From: Hofstenia miamia | Taxonomy: Eukaryota; Xenacoelomorpha; Acoela; Hofsteniidae | Assembly: GCA_900660155.1 (NCBI GenBank) | Contig: CABFPE010000034.1 | Coordinates: forward strand, 170,995 to 234,994 | Reading direction: 5' to 3' | DNA: 64,000 bases | Part shown: one piece after another, positions 25,908 to 34,722 of the stretch | How positions within the stretch are numbered: the stretch's first letter is position 1 | How the letters are laid out: every line of letters begins with the position of its first letter | Made by a program: the position numbers and the translations under genes | The notes under the pieces: generated by a model | The model's input: the letters and a program-made list of their open reading frames with translations, nothing else | Databases searched by the model: none | Told to the model about the DNA's origin: nothing

Positions 25908-28511
25908 ATACGTAGAATGGCAAAATAATTTACACGATTAAAAAAATTATGTACATGATTCCGAACCCTAACTGTTATATACGAACTTATTGGAGTTAAA
26001 TTGCGTACAAAATTGAACCTTAATGCATATATTAGGTCTAATTATTATGTTATACAATAGCATAGATTCAGTTTTTAACTCGTGTGCTTATTGTATGTTA
26101 AACCATATCAAAGTTTCATATTCGTAATTGAAATTTTTTAAGTATATAACACATTTGTTAATCAACAACCAAATTAACCATATCAATTCACTTTATGTAC
26201 AAGCTAGAGGAAAGTCCAAAAAAGTTAAATAATAAAATATTGAATAATTACTGAACATTCGGGCAAAATCTAAGTCAAACCCTCTAAACTATATGGATTA
26301 AATCAAAATAATTATTTTTTCAAGAAACAGTTAAAAACAAAAATATTAAATCAAGATACAATATTTTGATGTTTTCTGTATGCAATAACTACGATGTAAA
26401 TATCTGCTTGAGATTTGCGTTGTGCAATTTTAGCTGTATCACAATTTTCTAAATTCGCCAAATTCAATTACAAATTTAACAGTAAAAACCGGCTGGCAGT
26501 TATTAGACATTGGTGACATTACATTCCTCACTTTTTAATTTAGGGTCGATTCCAAGTCTAACTTCGTGCAGAGATCCAAATTTAAATTTGAGAAAGTTCA
26601 ATCGTTTTGAGAGATTTTATGATTTTCCTAGAAAGTTTTTTGACTACCTGTAATTTATTTGTATGTTTTCGAACTTTTCGTGTATATGATTCAAATATGT
26701 GAGAATTACTAAATGTAATTTAACTAGTATTTGTTCTGAACAAACAGGTTTTATGCTTAGATTTAACTTTTAAATATACTTTGATATGAAGGTTTTATAT
26801 GTACCTGCAGATCTAATGTACATTTTGAACTAAATTTATTAAATAATTGTGAATACTATTTATCAGCAAAACTAACAAATGCCAATCAAATTCAAACATT
26901 TATGTCTGGGTCTCTGTAGCATAGCACAAGAGATCCATGATTTGTGCGTTCAAAGTAGGCAGATGGCGTGTGTTTGCAATTATGAGATTGTTTACAAATC
27001 TTAACTAAATGGCAGTGTGCGACCCCCTCTTGATCATTGCACACTGTCATTAAGGAAAACCTTAACGTAATGAGAATGTACACCTTGATTATAACCTTAA
27101 CTTAAGAAATACTGTCGCACACTGCTGTTAAGGCTTAAGTTCAGGTTACCTTGATGGCAGTGTGCGACCGACCTTACTCTTAAGATATGACATTTAATAT
27201 TTAAATATTGAATAAACATGCAGATCGATGAAAGTTGCCATTTTTGCTAACATTGTCGACTAGTTGATAGGTCCCAAATTGATGAACAAGCCTAGTAACT
27301 CGCAATTATCATCTGTAAAATTCGTGTCGCGTTCTTATACCTACGCGACCCATGGCCACTATATTTAATATATTTAATTATATCAGTGGCATACAATACA
27401 ACATCAAAGAAATTTTGAAGTTTTCATTTTCACAAACATTGTTTTGCATTTCCGAAATATATGAAATTCTTTGGGTAGATTTGGATTTAAATCCAAATTT
27501 CATTTTTATCTTTAATAAACCTTCACAAAGACTTTAATTTTGACATTTGTAGAACTAAAACTAACACGAAATTTTTTCAAGGTCTAAATAGGAAATATTT
27601 TGGTTAGTTTTTTGTATGAATATTTAAGTCTCTATTTCATCACACTTTAAAAATTGATAAAATTAATTGTAGCGGGCTAAGCTTTGTGTTTTGTCAATTC
27701 ATTTGTTTTCTTCAGTGTAGATATGATGTGATAAAAGACCCGTATTATGATAGCTGTCATGGTAAAATGTTAGTTTTCAGGATTTATTAGTTATTTATCA
27801 CACGCAGACACCTGTTTATTTTAAGGAACAAGGGTTTTGTTTGAATTCATCTTTAAAGTGTTAACATCTTGAATTTATTAGTTTTATACATATTCTATGA
27901 TGACTTAGATTTGTTTTTTAAAACGGGTCTGAAAAACATACTTTCGAGCACGGAAGTTGTTTTGGGGCGAACATGTCAAAGCGAGGTCGCTACTAGGGCG
28001 TTGTCTGGATTTACAATAAAAGAGAAATAAATTGAAATTTTCTGCAAGGCATTCATCAATTGGTACTAATTTCAAAACTTCATTAATATTTAATATCTTC
28101 TAATAACATGCTGTGAAATTTTATCCATTGGTACATAATTTAATTTAATTATCTTAAATTTAAAATGAATTTTAGGCATTAAATCATGCATTTTTCGCTG
28201 ATGTGAGCGCTGAAGAATCACGGGCTCCTTGTGATTTCAACGCTCGTAAAAAACTACGAGCAGCAATTATTTTCGTGCGAGCCGTACATCGTCTAAGGTC
28301 ACAGATTGTACGACGTCCAATTACATCTCATGTCCTGTGTAACGCACCATATTCACGAAGAGCAGTTCGAAGAATAATCGATAGCTGTGCATTTCGCGTT
28401 TACGGACATTGGGTTAAAAAGGGAGATTATCAAAACCGTGCAGCTCTGTTCGAGAATTCGTGTAAGCCGCTCATACCATCTCCGACGCCACCGATCACAG
28501 TTTTCAACTAG
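5618..28511 (+). CDS. PHKG: Phosphorylase b kinase catalytic subunit gamma (four exons joined, 389 aa)
   Basis: Exons 5618-5962, 7376-7516, 20668-21015 and 28176-28511 join in phase 0 at every GT-AG junction and give 389 codons before the stop, matching the usual length of about 390 aa. The product is the Ser/Thr kinase that phosphorylates glycogen phosphorylase within the alpha-beta-gamma-delta holoenzyme. Visible kinase landmarks are the glycine loop GRGLVS (about 28-33), AVK with Lys50, HRDIKPEN (145-152), DFG (165-167) and SPE in the activation segment. Glu180, three residues before GTP, matches the glutamate that replaces a phosphorylatable residue in this family and keeps the kinase constitutively active. 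Exon 4 carries the C-terminal calmodulin (delta subunit)-binding tail with [12 protein letters not shown] and NRAALFEN. The ATG at 5618 is chosen because it is the first in frame and gives a normal N-terminus. Introns are 1.4, 13.2 and 7.2 kb. Confidence 0.95.
5981..6015. repeat. (TA)n microsatellite in PHKG intron 1
   Basis: An uninterrupted alternating TA run. It is followed by three spaced copies of TATAATGGTCTGTTGTA or a close variant up to about 6085; the unit resembles the microsatellite edge repeats seen elsewhere. Confidence 0.85.
6090..6818. mobile_element. Possible non-autonomous DNA transposon (MITE) in PHKG intron 1
   Basis: The left end AGGGAGTGATACACAATCAAA and the right end, reverse complemented, AGGGGTGTGATACCCTATC form an imperfect inverted repeat. 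Internally, GTTTGACGAATGTTTG occurs twice (near 6150 and 6717). There is no transposase. Flanks (TAG on the left, TAA on the right) are not a clean target duplication, so the superfamily is undetermined; a PIF/Harbinger-like 3-bp target is only one possibility. Confidence 0.45.
7376..7516 (+). CDS. PHKG: PHKG exon 2 (residues 116-162)
   Basis: The acceptor is tttattta g followed by GTTGTTACT, and the donor is AAG|gttgtt. The exon encodes the E-helix and the catalytic loop [13 protein letters not shown]. It is 141 bases, 47 whole codons. Confidence 0.95.
7517..8905. other. PHKG intron 2, proximal part
   Basis: AT-rich intronic DNA. No coding frame with recognisable motifs and no clear repeat ends were seen between the exon 2 donor and the hAT-like terminus at 8906. 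Confidence 0.6.
9475..10814 (+). repeat. Left arm of foldback element
   Basis: Pairs with 13096-14285 in inverted orientation. Inside it, about 10350-10450 and 10475-10590 are imperfect tandem copies, both running from an 'AAATTCC-TTATGC-G' block to CATTGTTCAAATGTCAAAATGT or TTATTGTTCAAATGTC. Confidence 0.8.
10978..11217. repeat. Pair of ~68-bp direct repeats in the foldback centre
   Basis: ATAAGGGTATTTGAT, then GGGATGCTACCACTCT and AGTGACTATATGT, occur near 10978-11045 and again near 11150-11217 with a few substitutions. Confidence 0.8.
11456..11945. repeat. Inner inverted repeat (~110 bp arms)
   Basis: 11456-11572 (with ATTTTAAGACATTCTACAAA and AAACTTTATAATTATT) is the inverse complement of about 11836-11945. 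It sits roughly in the middle of the foldback element and would form its own hairpin. Confidence 0.75.
12595..12725. repeat. Short tandem array, ~38-40 bp unit, about 3.5 copies
   Basis: The unit reads ATGTAAGTCRCAAAWRTGAAAAAACGTC plus AGAAAAGAA, with copies near 12597, 12637, 12674 and a partial one near 12707. It lies in the centre of the foldback element. Confidence 0.8.
12950..13125. repeat. Adjacent ~85-bp direct repeats at the inner edge of the right arm
   Basis: TTGAATTCAACGA, AAAACGTATTGAAAAAATAT and GTACCAGAGACGGTGAT occur twice, at about 12953-13025 and 13044-13112. The inner end of the arm has therefore been duplicated on one side only. Confidence 0.85.
13096..14285 (-). repeat. 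Right arm of foldback element
   Basis: Inverted counterpart of the left arm. It is slightly shorter than the left arm, because the duplicated 'AAATTCC' block of the left arm seems to occur only once here. Confidence 0.8.
14286..14870. other. Intron 2 stretch between foldback element and LINE
   Basis: No coding frame recognised. A local cluster of the motif ACCGCAA (five or so copies, both complete and partial) lies at about 14520-14620. Confidence 0.5.
15175..15462 (-). pseudogene. LINE C-terminal segment with C2H2-like finger
   Basis: The fragment ends with [22 protein letters not shown]: Cys-x2-Cys-x12-His, with a second His not clearly present. A C-terminal zinc finger of this type occurs in some endonuclease/reverse-transcriptase LINEs. 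It is continuous with the RT connection region upstream. Confidence 0.6.
15990..16730 (-). pseudogene. LINE reverse transcriptase domain, frameshifted
   Basis: Two overlapping minus-strand frames (16204-16677 and 15993-16232) carry [35 protein letters not shown] and then [14 protein letters not shown]. The last corresponds to the catalytic YxDD box, here YGDD. These are palm and finger motifs of a non-LTR reverse transcriptase. The overlap between frames marks a frameshift in the middle of the domain. Confidence 0.85.
17532..17966 (-). pseudogene. LINE APE-type endonuclease domain fragment
   Basis: The 144-residue frame contains [20 protein letters not shown] and [11 protein letters not shown]. 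The last is the conserved GDFN block of AP-endonuclease-like domains that nick the target DNA before reverse transcription. The C-terminal catalytic SDH block is not visible in frame, and the region is separated from the RT by frameshifts, so it is inactive. Confidence 0.8.
18215..18454 (+). pseudogene. 3' end fragment of a CR1-type LINE
   Basis: The plus-strand frame ends with [16 protein letters not shown] and a stop. The same C-terminal signature, NICSWFLSCDCSKCR, ends the LINE remnant at 44.8 kb on the minus strand. The upstream part ([10 protein letters not shown]...[10 protein letters not shown]) is compatible with the region before it. It is bounded on the left by a (TA)n tract and followed on the right by a (TA)n tract and the assembly gap. 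Confidence 0.6.
18545..18625. other. Assembly gap (81 N) within a (TA)n tract
   Basis: Unknown bases, flanked on the left by a long TA run. Confidence 0.99.
18716..18746. repeat. (AAT)n microsatellite
   Basis: About ten ATA/AAT triplets next to another (TA)n run. Confidence 0.9.
18880..20110 (-). pseudogene. hAT transposase remnant with BED finger
   Basis: Near the right end, minus-strand reading gives [12 protein letters not shown] then, past a stop, [13 protein letters not shown]: a C-x2-C ... H-x4-H BED-type finger at about 19965-20050. Further left, 19398-19685 holds an unrecognised 95-residue frame, and near 18990-19060 the frame reads [10 protein letters not shown], resembling the 'ATSAPSER' block of hAT C-termini. 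Several stops and frameshifts are present. This would be the coding body of the split hAT element 8906-20599. Confidence 0.6.
20668..21015 (+). CDS. PHKG: PHKG exon 3 (residues 163-278)
   Basis: The acceptor is cattttag followed by GTGAGCGATTTCGGC, and the donor is GAGAAG|gtatat. The exon encodes DFGFAVEV, the activation segment GTPTYLSPE, the F-helix [15 protein letters not shown] and [20 protein letters not shown], all highly characteristic of the gamma subunit. It is 348 bases, 116 codons. Confidence 0.95.
21016..22086. other. PHKG intron 3, proximal part
   Basis: AT-rich intronic sequence; no gene or mobile element ends recognised. Confidence 0.6.
22087..22284 (-). CDS. Possible terminal coding exon, unrecognised protein, antisense to PHKG
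   Basis: On the minus strand a 65-codon frame starts after a possible acceptor (tatatacag|ATATACATAGG) and ends with a stop. It reads through [32 protein letters not shown] and [13 protein letters not shown], with a balanced residue composition unlike chance AT-rich translation. It has no start codon, so it would be a last exon. I do not recognise the family, and no upstream minus-strand exon or convincing polypyrimidine tract is visible. It may equally be a fragment of a retrocopy or transposon. Confidence 0.35.
   Translation of the reverse strand: MYIGPKPRHGPSWPVQVDAADIFADIDSENGWKETISGGVLQSICDKTKNSDRSFGEEGSQVTLA
22285..23050. other. PHKG intron 3, no recognised features
   Basis: AT-rich; a short plus-strand frame at 22538-22726 has no recognisable motif. 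Confidence 0.5.
23051..24369 (-). mobile_element. Mariner/Tc1-like transposon, nearly intact (1319 bp)
   Basis: The ends CCGTGTGTTTCTAAAGTC and, reverse complemented, CCATGTGTTTCTAAAGTC form a terminal inverted repeat of about 30 bp with few mismatches (continuing TTTGCGAATTTAAA versus TTTGCGATTTTAAA). The element is flanked by TA at 23049-23050 and 24370-24371, the expected target duplication. It carries a single transposase gene with one frameshift. Its position is inside PHKG intron 3, antisense to the gene. Confidence 0.92.
23182..24254 (-). pseudogene. Mariner-like transposase with one frameshift, probable DD41D
   Basis: The first frame starts with [16 protein letters not shown] at 24254 and contains an N-terminal helix-turn-helix region ([25 protein letters not shown]), then FSDESNFSL with the first catalytic Asp and [10 protein letters not shown] with the second. 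Near 23415 the frame shifts; the continuing frame reads [17 protein letters not shown] with the third Asp, then [18 protein letters not shown] to the stop. Counting through the frameshift there are about 41 residues between the second and third Asp, which would place it in the DD41D (rosa/Visitor) group. About 355 residues in all, a normal length. The frameshift makes this copy inactive unless it is a sequencing error. Confidence 0.88.
24372..24966. other. PHKG intron 3 segment without recognised features
   Basis: AT-rich; an 85-residue minus-strand frame at 24720-24977 shows no known motif. Confidence 0.5.
24967..25164. repeat. Foldback repeat with CCGTCGCACACTGCCGTTAAG ends
   Basis: The left end CCGTCGCACACTGCCGTTAA and the right end, reverse complemented, CCGTCGCCCATTGCCGTTAA are inverted copies. 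A second, inner palindrome of the same motif lies at about 25022-25080. The unit resembles a short MITE or foldback satellite. A related copy lies at 27011-27170. Confidence 0.75.
25165..27010. other. PHKG intron 3 AT-rich stretch
   Basis: No coding frame or element ends recognised. A (TA)n tract lies at about 25872-25905. Confidence 0.6.
27011..27170. repeat. Second copy of the TGCCGTTAAGG foldback family
   Basis: It begins GGCAGTGTGCGACC, has internal TCGCACACTGCTGTTAAGG, and ends TGGCAGTGTGCGACCG. It is a more diverged member of the same family as 24967-25164, in the same intron. Confidence 0.65.
27171..28175. other. PHKG intron 3, distal part
   Basis: AT-rich; short plus-strand frames without motifs. 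It ends in the acceptor of exon 4. Confidence 0.6.
28176..28511 (+). CDS. PHKG: PHKG exon 4, kinase end and calmodulin-binding tail (residues 279-389)
   Basis: The acceptor is gaattttag followed by GCATTAAATCATGCATTTTTC, which reads ALNHAFF and completes the 'EALxHPFF' motif at the end of the kinase domain. The distal part contains [30 protein letters not shown] and [17 protein letters not shown], matching the regulatory tail of PHKG that binds calmodulin. The stop is TAG at 28509-28511. No clear AATAAA was identified just downstream. Confidence 0.93.
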   Translation, partial: ALNHAFFADVSAEESRAPCDFNARKKLRAAIIFVRAVHRLRSQIVRRPITSHVLCNAPYSRRAVRRIIDSCAFRVYGHWVKKGDYQNRAALFENSCKPLIPSPTPPITVFN

Positions 28512-28918
28512 AAAATCAATCGTAGAAGTTTTAAGAATTGGAATTAATTGAACTTTTAGGATAGCTTTAGTATATTTTAGTTTATTTTTGATATTGTAAT
28601 TTTACAAAATTTTTCACATGCTTTTTTGTGAATTTTATAGTTAAACTTGTTGTAGTTCCTATTTTCCATAAGTTCTAACCTTGGGCATGGTAAATATATT
28701 ATTGGCCCAAACAATCTTAGTCCTTTGACGGCCATAAGGAATTGAGAAGACGAATCAGACCATTTTTATAGTTGTATGTTCCATTTGGTCCTACTATCAT
28801 CATAATATTTAGTCATTTTGATGAAATATCTTTGCTCTCGGCTCTGTGTCACAGACAGACAGACATCATTGCACTGTAGCCGGTGAGGGTAAAAATTTAC
28901 TATTTTCCATGAAAATTC

Positions 28919-28960
<42 letters not shown>

Positions 28961-29603
28961 TCGATATTGTCATATGACGAAATAACGTATAATTTATGCA
29001 TATAGCTTATTTTGCATGCTTAACTCTATATGAGCATTACATCTGAGTAATTACTGATATCTTGGTAATTATGCACTATCAAAGACGCGTGTCTAAATTT
29101 CTCTCCGCAATAAGAACGATAATCTTTTACGCGTATCATATCTTATAGTGACGTAAGTTTTTATCATGCAGAACATTCTGTCTACTGAGACAAGCAAATC
29201 ATCTAACACTGCGGTTACAGCTGACGAACGTGAATAAGAAATTACGAAAAATCACGATTTTTACAGGTTTAACCCTATTTTCATTCTCCCGCATTGCAAT
29301 TTAAACTTGTTATTGCGCATCCAACTACCTTTTCCTTTATCTATATATTATTTCTAGGTTGAATTTTTGTTGCAATCTAAAATTGGAAATGTTGCCATAA
29401 TTAAAAGTCGCTTGGCTCACTACTAATATCATACATACTTTTTACACTACTTACAGTTAATTTTATAACTATTATAATATGAGAGTTAAACTTTACCTTA
29501 TGAGATATGATAAGATATTTTTAGTCGGATAAATAGATAAATATTAACAATTAAAAACTGGTAATTTATCTGAATAGCGTCATTAAATTCACAAAACACA
29601 TAT
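28512..29603. other. Intergenic, downstream of PHKG
   Basis: Presumably holds the 3' untranslated region of PHKG at its start. An (AAT)n microsatellite lies at about 28921-28961. No other gene was seen. Confidence 0.6.
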
Positions 29604-29611
29604 ATACAATT

Positions 29612-29904
29612 CAGACTTGTCAACGAGCCGAGCTTCTAACGAACCGAGCCGAGCTTGAGCACAATATTTGATATAAAACGAGCCTATTTTAGGCAAAGCA
29701 AGTTTATAGTTCTGCTTGTTAATTTGATTATGAAGATTTTTCTTATTTTTTGCAGTCGGTATACCTTTCCCATTATCTTATTTAAGAAATGTTTATTAAA
29801 TAATAGGAAGAGCTATGTAAAAAATTCTTTGGCACAATATTTTTAAAAAATACACAAAATTTAAACGAGCCGAGCTTGGAAATGTCGGCTCGTTGACAAG
29901 TCTG
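29612..29904. mobile_element. hAT-type MITE, family A copy 1 (293 bp)
   Basis: The ends CAGACTTGTCAACGAGCC and, reverse complemented, CAGACTTGTCAACGAGCC are identical. It is flanked by a perfect 8-bp duplication, ATACAATT (29604-29611 and 29905-29912). Subterminal 'cgagccgagc' repeats are present at both ends. There is no coding capacity. The 8-bp target and CAG start fit a hAT-mobilised MITE. Two further copies are at 43437 and 49557. Confidence 0.92.
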
Positions 29905-30009
29905 ATACAATTTACATAAATTACAAAAGAAATCTTCCAAGATGTGGATAATTACTATGTTACTATTGTAATAAAGAGTTAGTACAATCATTGTTATAAA
30001 ATTTGTATC

Positions 30010-30600
30010 ACTGCTAGGTGCATTAATGTATTATCGTTGAAAATGCATGTGTCATCAGCATATTGGATTAAATTGCAATTTGTTTTAGAGTGCATGTCAT
30101 TTGTATAAATAGTAAATAGAAGACGACCTGGAATCATTCCATGAGCCAACCCATTGTAAACCGGTAACCATTCCTAAAAAATATCGTTTAATTTACCTCT
30201 GGAATCTTTGATTGAGGTAACGTTATCAATTGCTCACTACTACAAGAACATCCTAAGTGAGATAGTTTTTCAATTAGTATATATTATGATTATTAGAATC
30301 AAAAGGCTTTGAGAGATCTAAGCAGGCTATAGCTAAAAATTTATTAGATGCTCTCCATTTTTCAGTAGCATTTAATAATGCATCAGTTCTTGCGAAATTT
30401 TTGCCAAATCCAAATTGCATGTTTAATTATAAATTATACTTATTTAAATGTTCCGTTACTTGATTATGTAACAATCTTTCGAATATTTTGCTTATTGGAG
30501 AAGTAATTGAGATTAGCCGATAATTAGTGGCAATTGATGGGTCATTTTTCTTAAAAATAGAAATAATGTGATCACGTTTGAGGTTATCTGGAAATTAATT
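30010..30600 (-). pseudogene. CR1-type LINE reverse transcriptase remnant
   Basis: Minus-strand reading gives HIISIFKKND, NYRLISITSPISKIFERL, LHNQVTEHLNKY, MQFGFGKNFARTDALL, ACLDLSKPFDS and, near 30060, a frame with the YADD-like NMLMTHAF/YADDTCIF position. It parallels the RT of the LINE at 56.4-59.7 kb motif by motif, so both belong to the same or sister families. Many stops and frameshifts are present. Confidence 0.75.
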
Positions 30601-31150
30601 ACACTTTATTCATTAAAATTTAAGTTTAAGTCCAGATGTGGTATTGTCAATGGTTAAATAAATTAGAATCATCAATATCCCTTTATTCTGTAAATATGGA
30701 TCATAGTTTATTGCAATTTGCAAAGGTGTTTAGTGAACTCTCCAAGTTCATTAATGTAGTTATTATTCAAGTCATTTTACAAGATCATCCAGGTTTCTTA
30801 AGCAAGGTATCAGTTTCGGTATCAAGTTCTGCAATCCTATAAACTGTTCTCCTGAATTCATTAACCTCCTTTGCAATCTGAATTACACTAATTCACTTTT
30901 GTGGAGCACCACAGCAGAAGATGATTTGGATAAAAATAGCTCATTACCCTTGGCCATCAAAACTAAGACAGTGCAACTTTTGAGAGAATGATATTTCAAG
31001 CGATAAAATATAATTTCATTTAATAGAAAGTAGTGCACAATTACATTTTACAATAGTATGTTGGAACAAAATGCAAAATTACGCAATATTTGCAATGTAG
31101 GATATAAATTGTAGCAAAATTGTACATGTGGCCAAAATATATATATATAT
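30601..31150. other. Intergenic sequence, possibly further LINE debris
   Basis: No clear coding. The sequence ends in a (TA)n tract and an assembly gap. Confidence 0.4.
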
Positions 31151-31278
31151 NNNNNNNNNNNNNNNNNNNNNNNNNNNNNNNNNNNNNNNNNNNNNNNNNN
31201 NNNNNNNNNNNNNNNNNNNNNNNNNNNNNNNNNNNNNNNNNNNNNNNNNNNNNNNNNNNNNNNNNNNNNNNNNNNNNN
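31151..31278. other. Assembly gap (128 N) after a (TA)n tract
   Basis: Unknown bases. Confidence 0.99.
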
Positions 31279-31359
31279 TTTGTAATGTTTAAAATTTTTT
31301 TGTGGTGATTTGCAATGAAGTCAAATTTTTACTGTGACAAATGACCAATGTAAATGTAA

Positions 31360-31395
<36 letters not shown>

Positions 31396-32029
31396 TAGGC
31401 CCCGGCGAGTTGACTTTTTAGGTTCGAGTTGAGTTCAAATTACAGATATATTTAGAGTTATATTTCTCCGCAGACTAGGCTTTATGTAATTCTGCTACCC
31501 TAAATAAATGTACAAATGAAATACAAAATGTTAAATTATATGAATAAACCAAGCCTGATCAATTGCAATTTGAGGAAGATTGAAATACAATGGTATATTT
31601 GACATTACATGCAAAAATTGAAGAAAGGTAGATACCATTCACCCTAATATTGAGTTGGTTTCGAGTACTCAAAATATCGAGTTAAGTTCTTATTACTTAG
31701 TACAGTATATACCATTTTTTAGTATATTAAGCTAACAGGCATAATGATATTATAGGTCTCAATACACTAGATTTGGAGTTTGCAAAAATTGAATTTTGAA
31801 TTAAAATGAGTATGAATCATTAAGTAGCTAAGTTATAGGCCAAATCATTTGTGGTTAATAAGTAACTTAATTACATTAATGTAAACGCTATTTTACGATA
31901 GTTAACATGAACATATTTGTGCTAACGAGTATTTCTACGGGTGAGGGACTTGAAAGTATAAAATAATTTTCAATAAATGTATTAATTTTATTGACAAATT
32001 TCAGATTCCCTCGAACTAATCTCAGGTAT
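31279..32029. other. Intergenic AT-rich sequence
   Basis: No gene recognised; it includes a (TA)n tract at about 31361-31395. Confidence 0.6.
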
Positions 32030-32030
32030 T

Positions 32031-32280
32031 TATTTTCCTATAGATAAATTGCCCAANTCTTGCAGAAGCTGATTTTGTTCCAGAAATCTACTGTTTGATT
32101 CTGTTAATTGTTTCGTGAGTGCCTTGATCTCGTTTTGGAACACTTCACTTTGCTCGATTAATCTGGTATCCATATTGATTTGGATGTTCCTGATTGTTTC
32201 CGCACTCGCCAATTCGATGTCTTCTATCCTTTTTGTTAGTAGACCAATTTCTTNTATTTTCCTATAGATAAATTGCCCAA
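32031..32280. repeat. Assembly-type repeat: 26-bp copy, N, insert, N, same copy
   Basis: TATTTTCCTATAGATAAATT plus GCCCAA occurs at 32031-32056 followed by one N, and again at 32255-32280 preceded by one N. The enclosed 196 bases are probably a separate small contig. Confidence 0.8.
32058..32253 (-). other. Open minus-strand frame with coiled-coil-like sequence
   Basis: The minus strand reads KEIGLLTKRIEDIELASAE in its first part and then NEIKALTKQLTESNSRFLEQ and NQLLQ, with a heptad-like spacing of hydrophobic residues. LINE ORF1 proteins and cytoskeletal proteins both have such segments. The frame is bounded by single Ns, so its context cannot be read. Confidence 0.35.
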
Positions 32281-33120
32281 ACCAGATCGAAGCGCGTCAG
32301 TTGGCTCCTACAAAGCTTCACAAATGGCTGGGCTTGTAAAACCCAAATTAAAAGAGAGTAGTTTAGCGTTAACTGTGAATCTAATAGTTGCTTTAAGTAC
32401 AGCTTATTTGTTTGTATGTTATTATGGTAATAGTTTTTGCCCGTATTGAAATTATAGATTTTAATTCTTAAATATAGTTTGATTTTCTGCAAAGAAACTA
32501 TTTAATTGAATTCAGTTAGATTGCAGACATTTACAAGCAAAGGAACTAACGCTGATTTAGCCTGCCTTCTAAAATAATAGTCTATTTGAAGAATCCTGTG
32601 TTAATTACCATATTCTGCCCATGTTCGACACATTGGATATTTGAATTTTTAGCACAACAATGAGGCTAGAGTTGCGGTGTGCAACTGGCTGCCAGCGGGC
32701 CACAATCCGGCCCTCCAAACATTTCTGGAGGCCTCTGGTGACACCTTTTATATTATTTTTGATTTAGACATTATTTATTATATTTTTTCAGAAGTAGCAT
32801 CAATGGGTGTAATGCCCTCTCGAGGAAACGTTATTATTCCCCAATACAACTGCTAATACGAGATTAAAATTTGTTTAATGATACACTTAGAAAAAAGTAT
32901 CCCATAATGATAGTCTGCATGCACTACGGGGCCACAGAGGGATCCACACCTGATATAAGGCTGCATTCATTACTATTATTTTCCTTTGGGAATGAAAAGG
33001 TATGAGAGCTGTACAGGTGCGGTATTAGAAAATTTCGAGCGGAAGTGTTTTCAATTTTTTTCTTAAAATTATTAAAAAACGATTATTTTTTTTGAAGTTA
33101 TACAAAATCTAATCATATTT
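32281..33120. other. Intergenic, possible transposon debris
   Basis: Around 32670-32745 a slightly GC-richer block (GTGCAACTGGCTGCCAGC, GGGCCACAATCCGGCCC) resembles the terminal region of some DNA transposons, but no inverted partner was confirmed. Confidence 0.3.
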
Positions 33121-33124
33121 CACA

Positions 33125-33480
33125 ATCATATTGGTTTTTCTAGTAGGCAACTATCAAGAAGAATTAAAGAACATGAGACCAGTTCTAATATATCTAATCA
33201 TTTAAAAAAATGCGGACAAAACTTTGAAACAAAAATATTACATCAGCCGTCACGATCAAGTAATTTAAAAATATTGAGAGTATTTTTATAAAATCCTTGT
33301 AACCAAGTTTAAAGACAAAAGAAGACTATATTTATAAATTAAATTTGCCACTTTTTAAAATTTTAAAAATTATAATTATTATTATAAAATCAAGTAAATT
33401 TAAAGGGAATAATTTGTAAAACTGACGATGACTTTGTAAGTCGAAATATATCTCTGCATGTTCTTATTAAGGTATATGAA
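33125..33480 (+). pseudogene. Possible Penelope-like GIY-YIG endonuclease fragment
   Basis: The plus strand reads SSRQLSRRIKEHETSSNISN, then HLKKCGQNFETKIL. This resembles the middle of GIY-YIG domains (Arg-rich helix with 'RxxEH', then a short 'xHxxxCG..F' block) as found in Penelope-like retroelements. Near 33425 the DNA CTGACGATGACTTTGTAAGT followed by CGAAATAT resembles the 3' portion of such elements. The GIY and YIG residues themselves are not seen, so the call is tentative. Confidence 0.4.
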
Positions 33481-34722
33481 AGAGGTGTTCAACAGTTAAA
33501 TACTTTAGGCTATCTACTAAAATTCGGTTGTATAGCAAAAATAACTTTTCCACATTTGCTATTTCTGTTGGACAGAATTCATGAACCATTTNCGTTTAAT
33601 ATATAAAGTTGCATGTCAATTATAAAGCTGTTACAAACGCCTCAAGCTGAATATCTATCTAGAAAAGACTGAGCAACAATTAATAATGCTATCTAAATTT
33701 GCTACGTATTTGCTTAATAGCCAATCAACAAAGAGGAAGAGTCAGTTGATTCTGGGACTGTTAAAATTTGATTTTGCTCATAAATTCTTCGTACTAATTC
33801 GACACGTGATGAAATCAAACTCTGAAAATAATTGTTTTTTGTGGGGCCTTTAGCAATGGGCCCTTTAACTTAAATAAAATTGGGCCTCCATTATATATGA
33901 TTTGAGTGACAAAATGTAAAATATATTTTGATTTTCATTTAAAAAATCATTTTTGCAAAGTCTCATCTCGTAGCTTGTTTGTTTCTAAATAATAAAAATT
34001 TCTAAGAAATTATTTCCGAATGAAATTTTAATAGATTAGAATTATTTGTTTAGAAGAATATCCGTATATCCATGGTTAATAGGAGTAAGTTCTTCTGGTA
34101 AGCACCAAAATGTGCAACTGAAAATTTATCTTATTATGTCAAAATTGTTGCGTTTTTACCTAATAATTAGAAATTTTTGGAAATATTAGCAAGTATTGTT
34201 TTGAGAATCGTTCATTGCACACACTTGCTTGCATGTATTATTGAATACATAGTTATATCGAATGCTGACGCAAGATTTTGCAACTTCCCCGATTCTATAA
34301 TTTTTTTGCTAGTTCCGTGAACATCCCAGAATTTCAGCTATGTTTTTACTGTGATTTATAGGAAAAATGATGAATTTGTTCAATTTAAAACATTAATTTT
34401 GAAAGTATCACATGGCGGAGTTTCATCATTCTAAAATGTTTGGAAATTAATGGGCATAAATTGGTGCTTGAAAATGCTTAAGAATCGAATTATGGATATT
34501 ACTATTGATTNATTATAAAATCAAGTAAATTTAAAGGGAATAATTTGTAAAACTGACGATGACTTTGTAAGTCGAAATATATCTCTGCATGTTCTTATTA
34601 AGGTATATGAAAGAGGTGTTCAACAGTTAAATACTTTAGGCTATCTACTAAAATTCGGTTGTATAGCAAAAATAACTTTTCCACATTTGCTATTTCTGTT
34701 GGACAGAATTCATGAACCATTT
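33381..34722. repeat. Assembly-type repeat: 211-bp copy, N, insert, N, same copy
   Basis: 33381-33591 and 34512-34722 appear identical. The first is followed by one N (33592) and the second preceded by one N (34511). The 918-base insert between them is AT-rich with no gene. The structure suggests two overlapping contigs with a third placed between them. Confidence 0.85.

Noticed and set aside
24964-27170. CRISPR array, because of repeated GTCGCACACTGCCGTTAAG motifs
   Set aside because: The motifs are inverted and irregularly spaced, there are no uniform spacers or cas genes, and the genome is eukaryotic.
28203-28511. A separate short gene beginning at GTG 28203
   Set aside because: The frame continues upstream to an acceptor at 28176 and is the last exon of the kinase; exon phases and family motifs agree.
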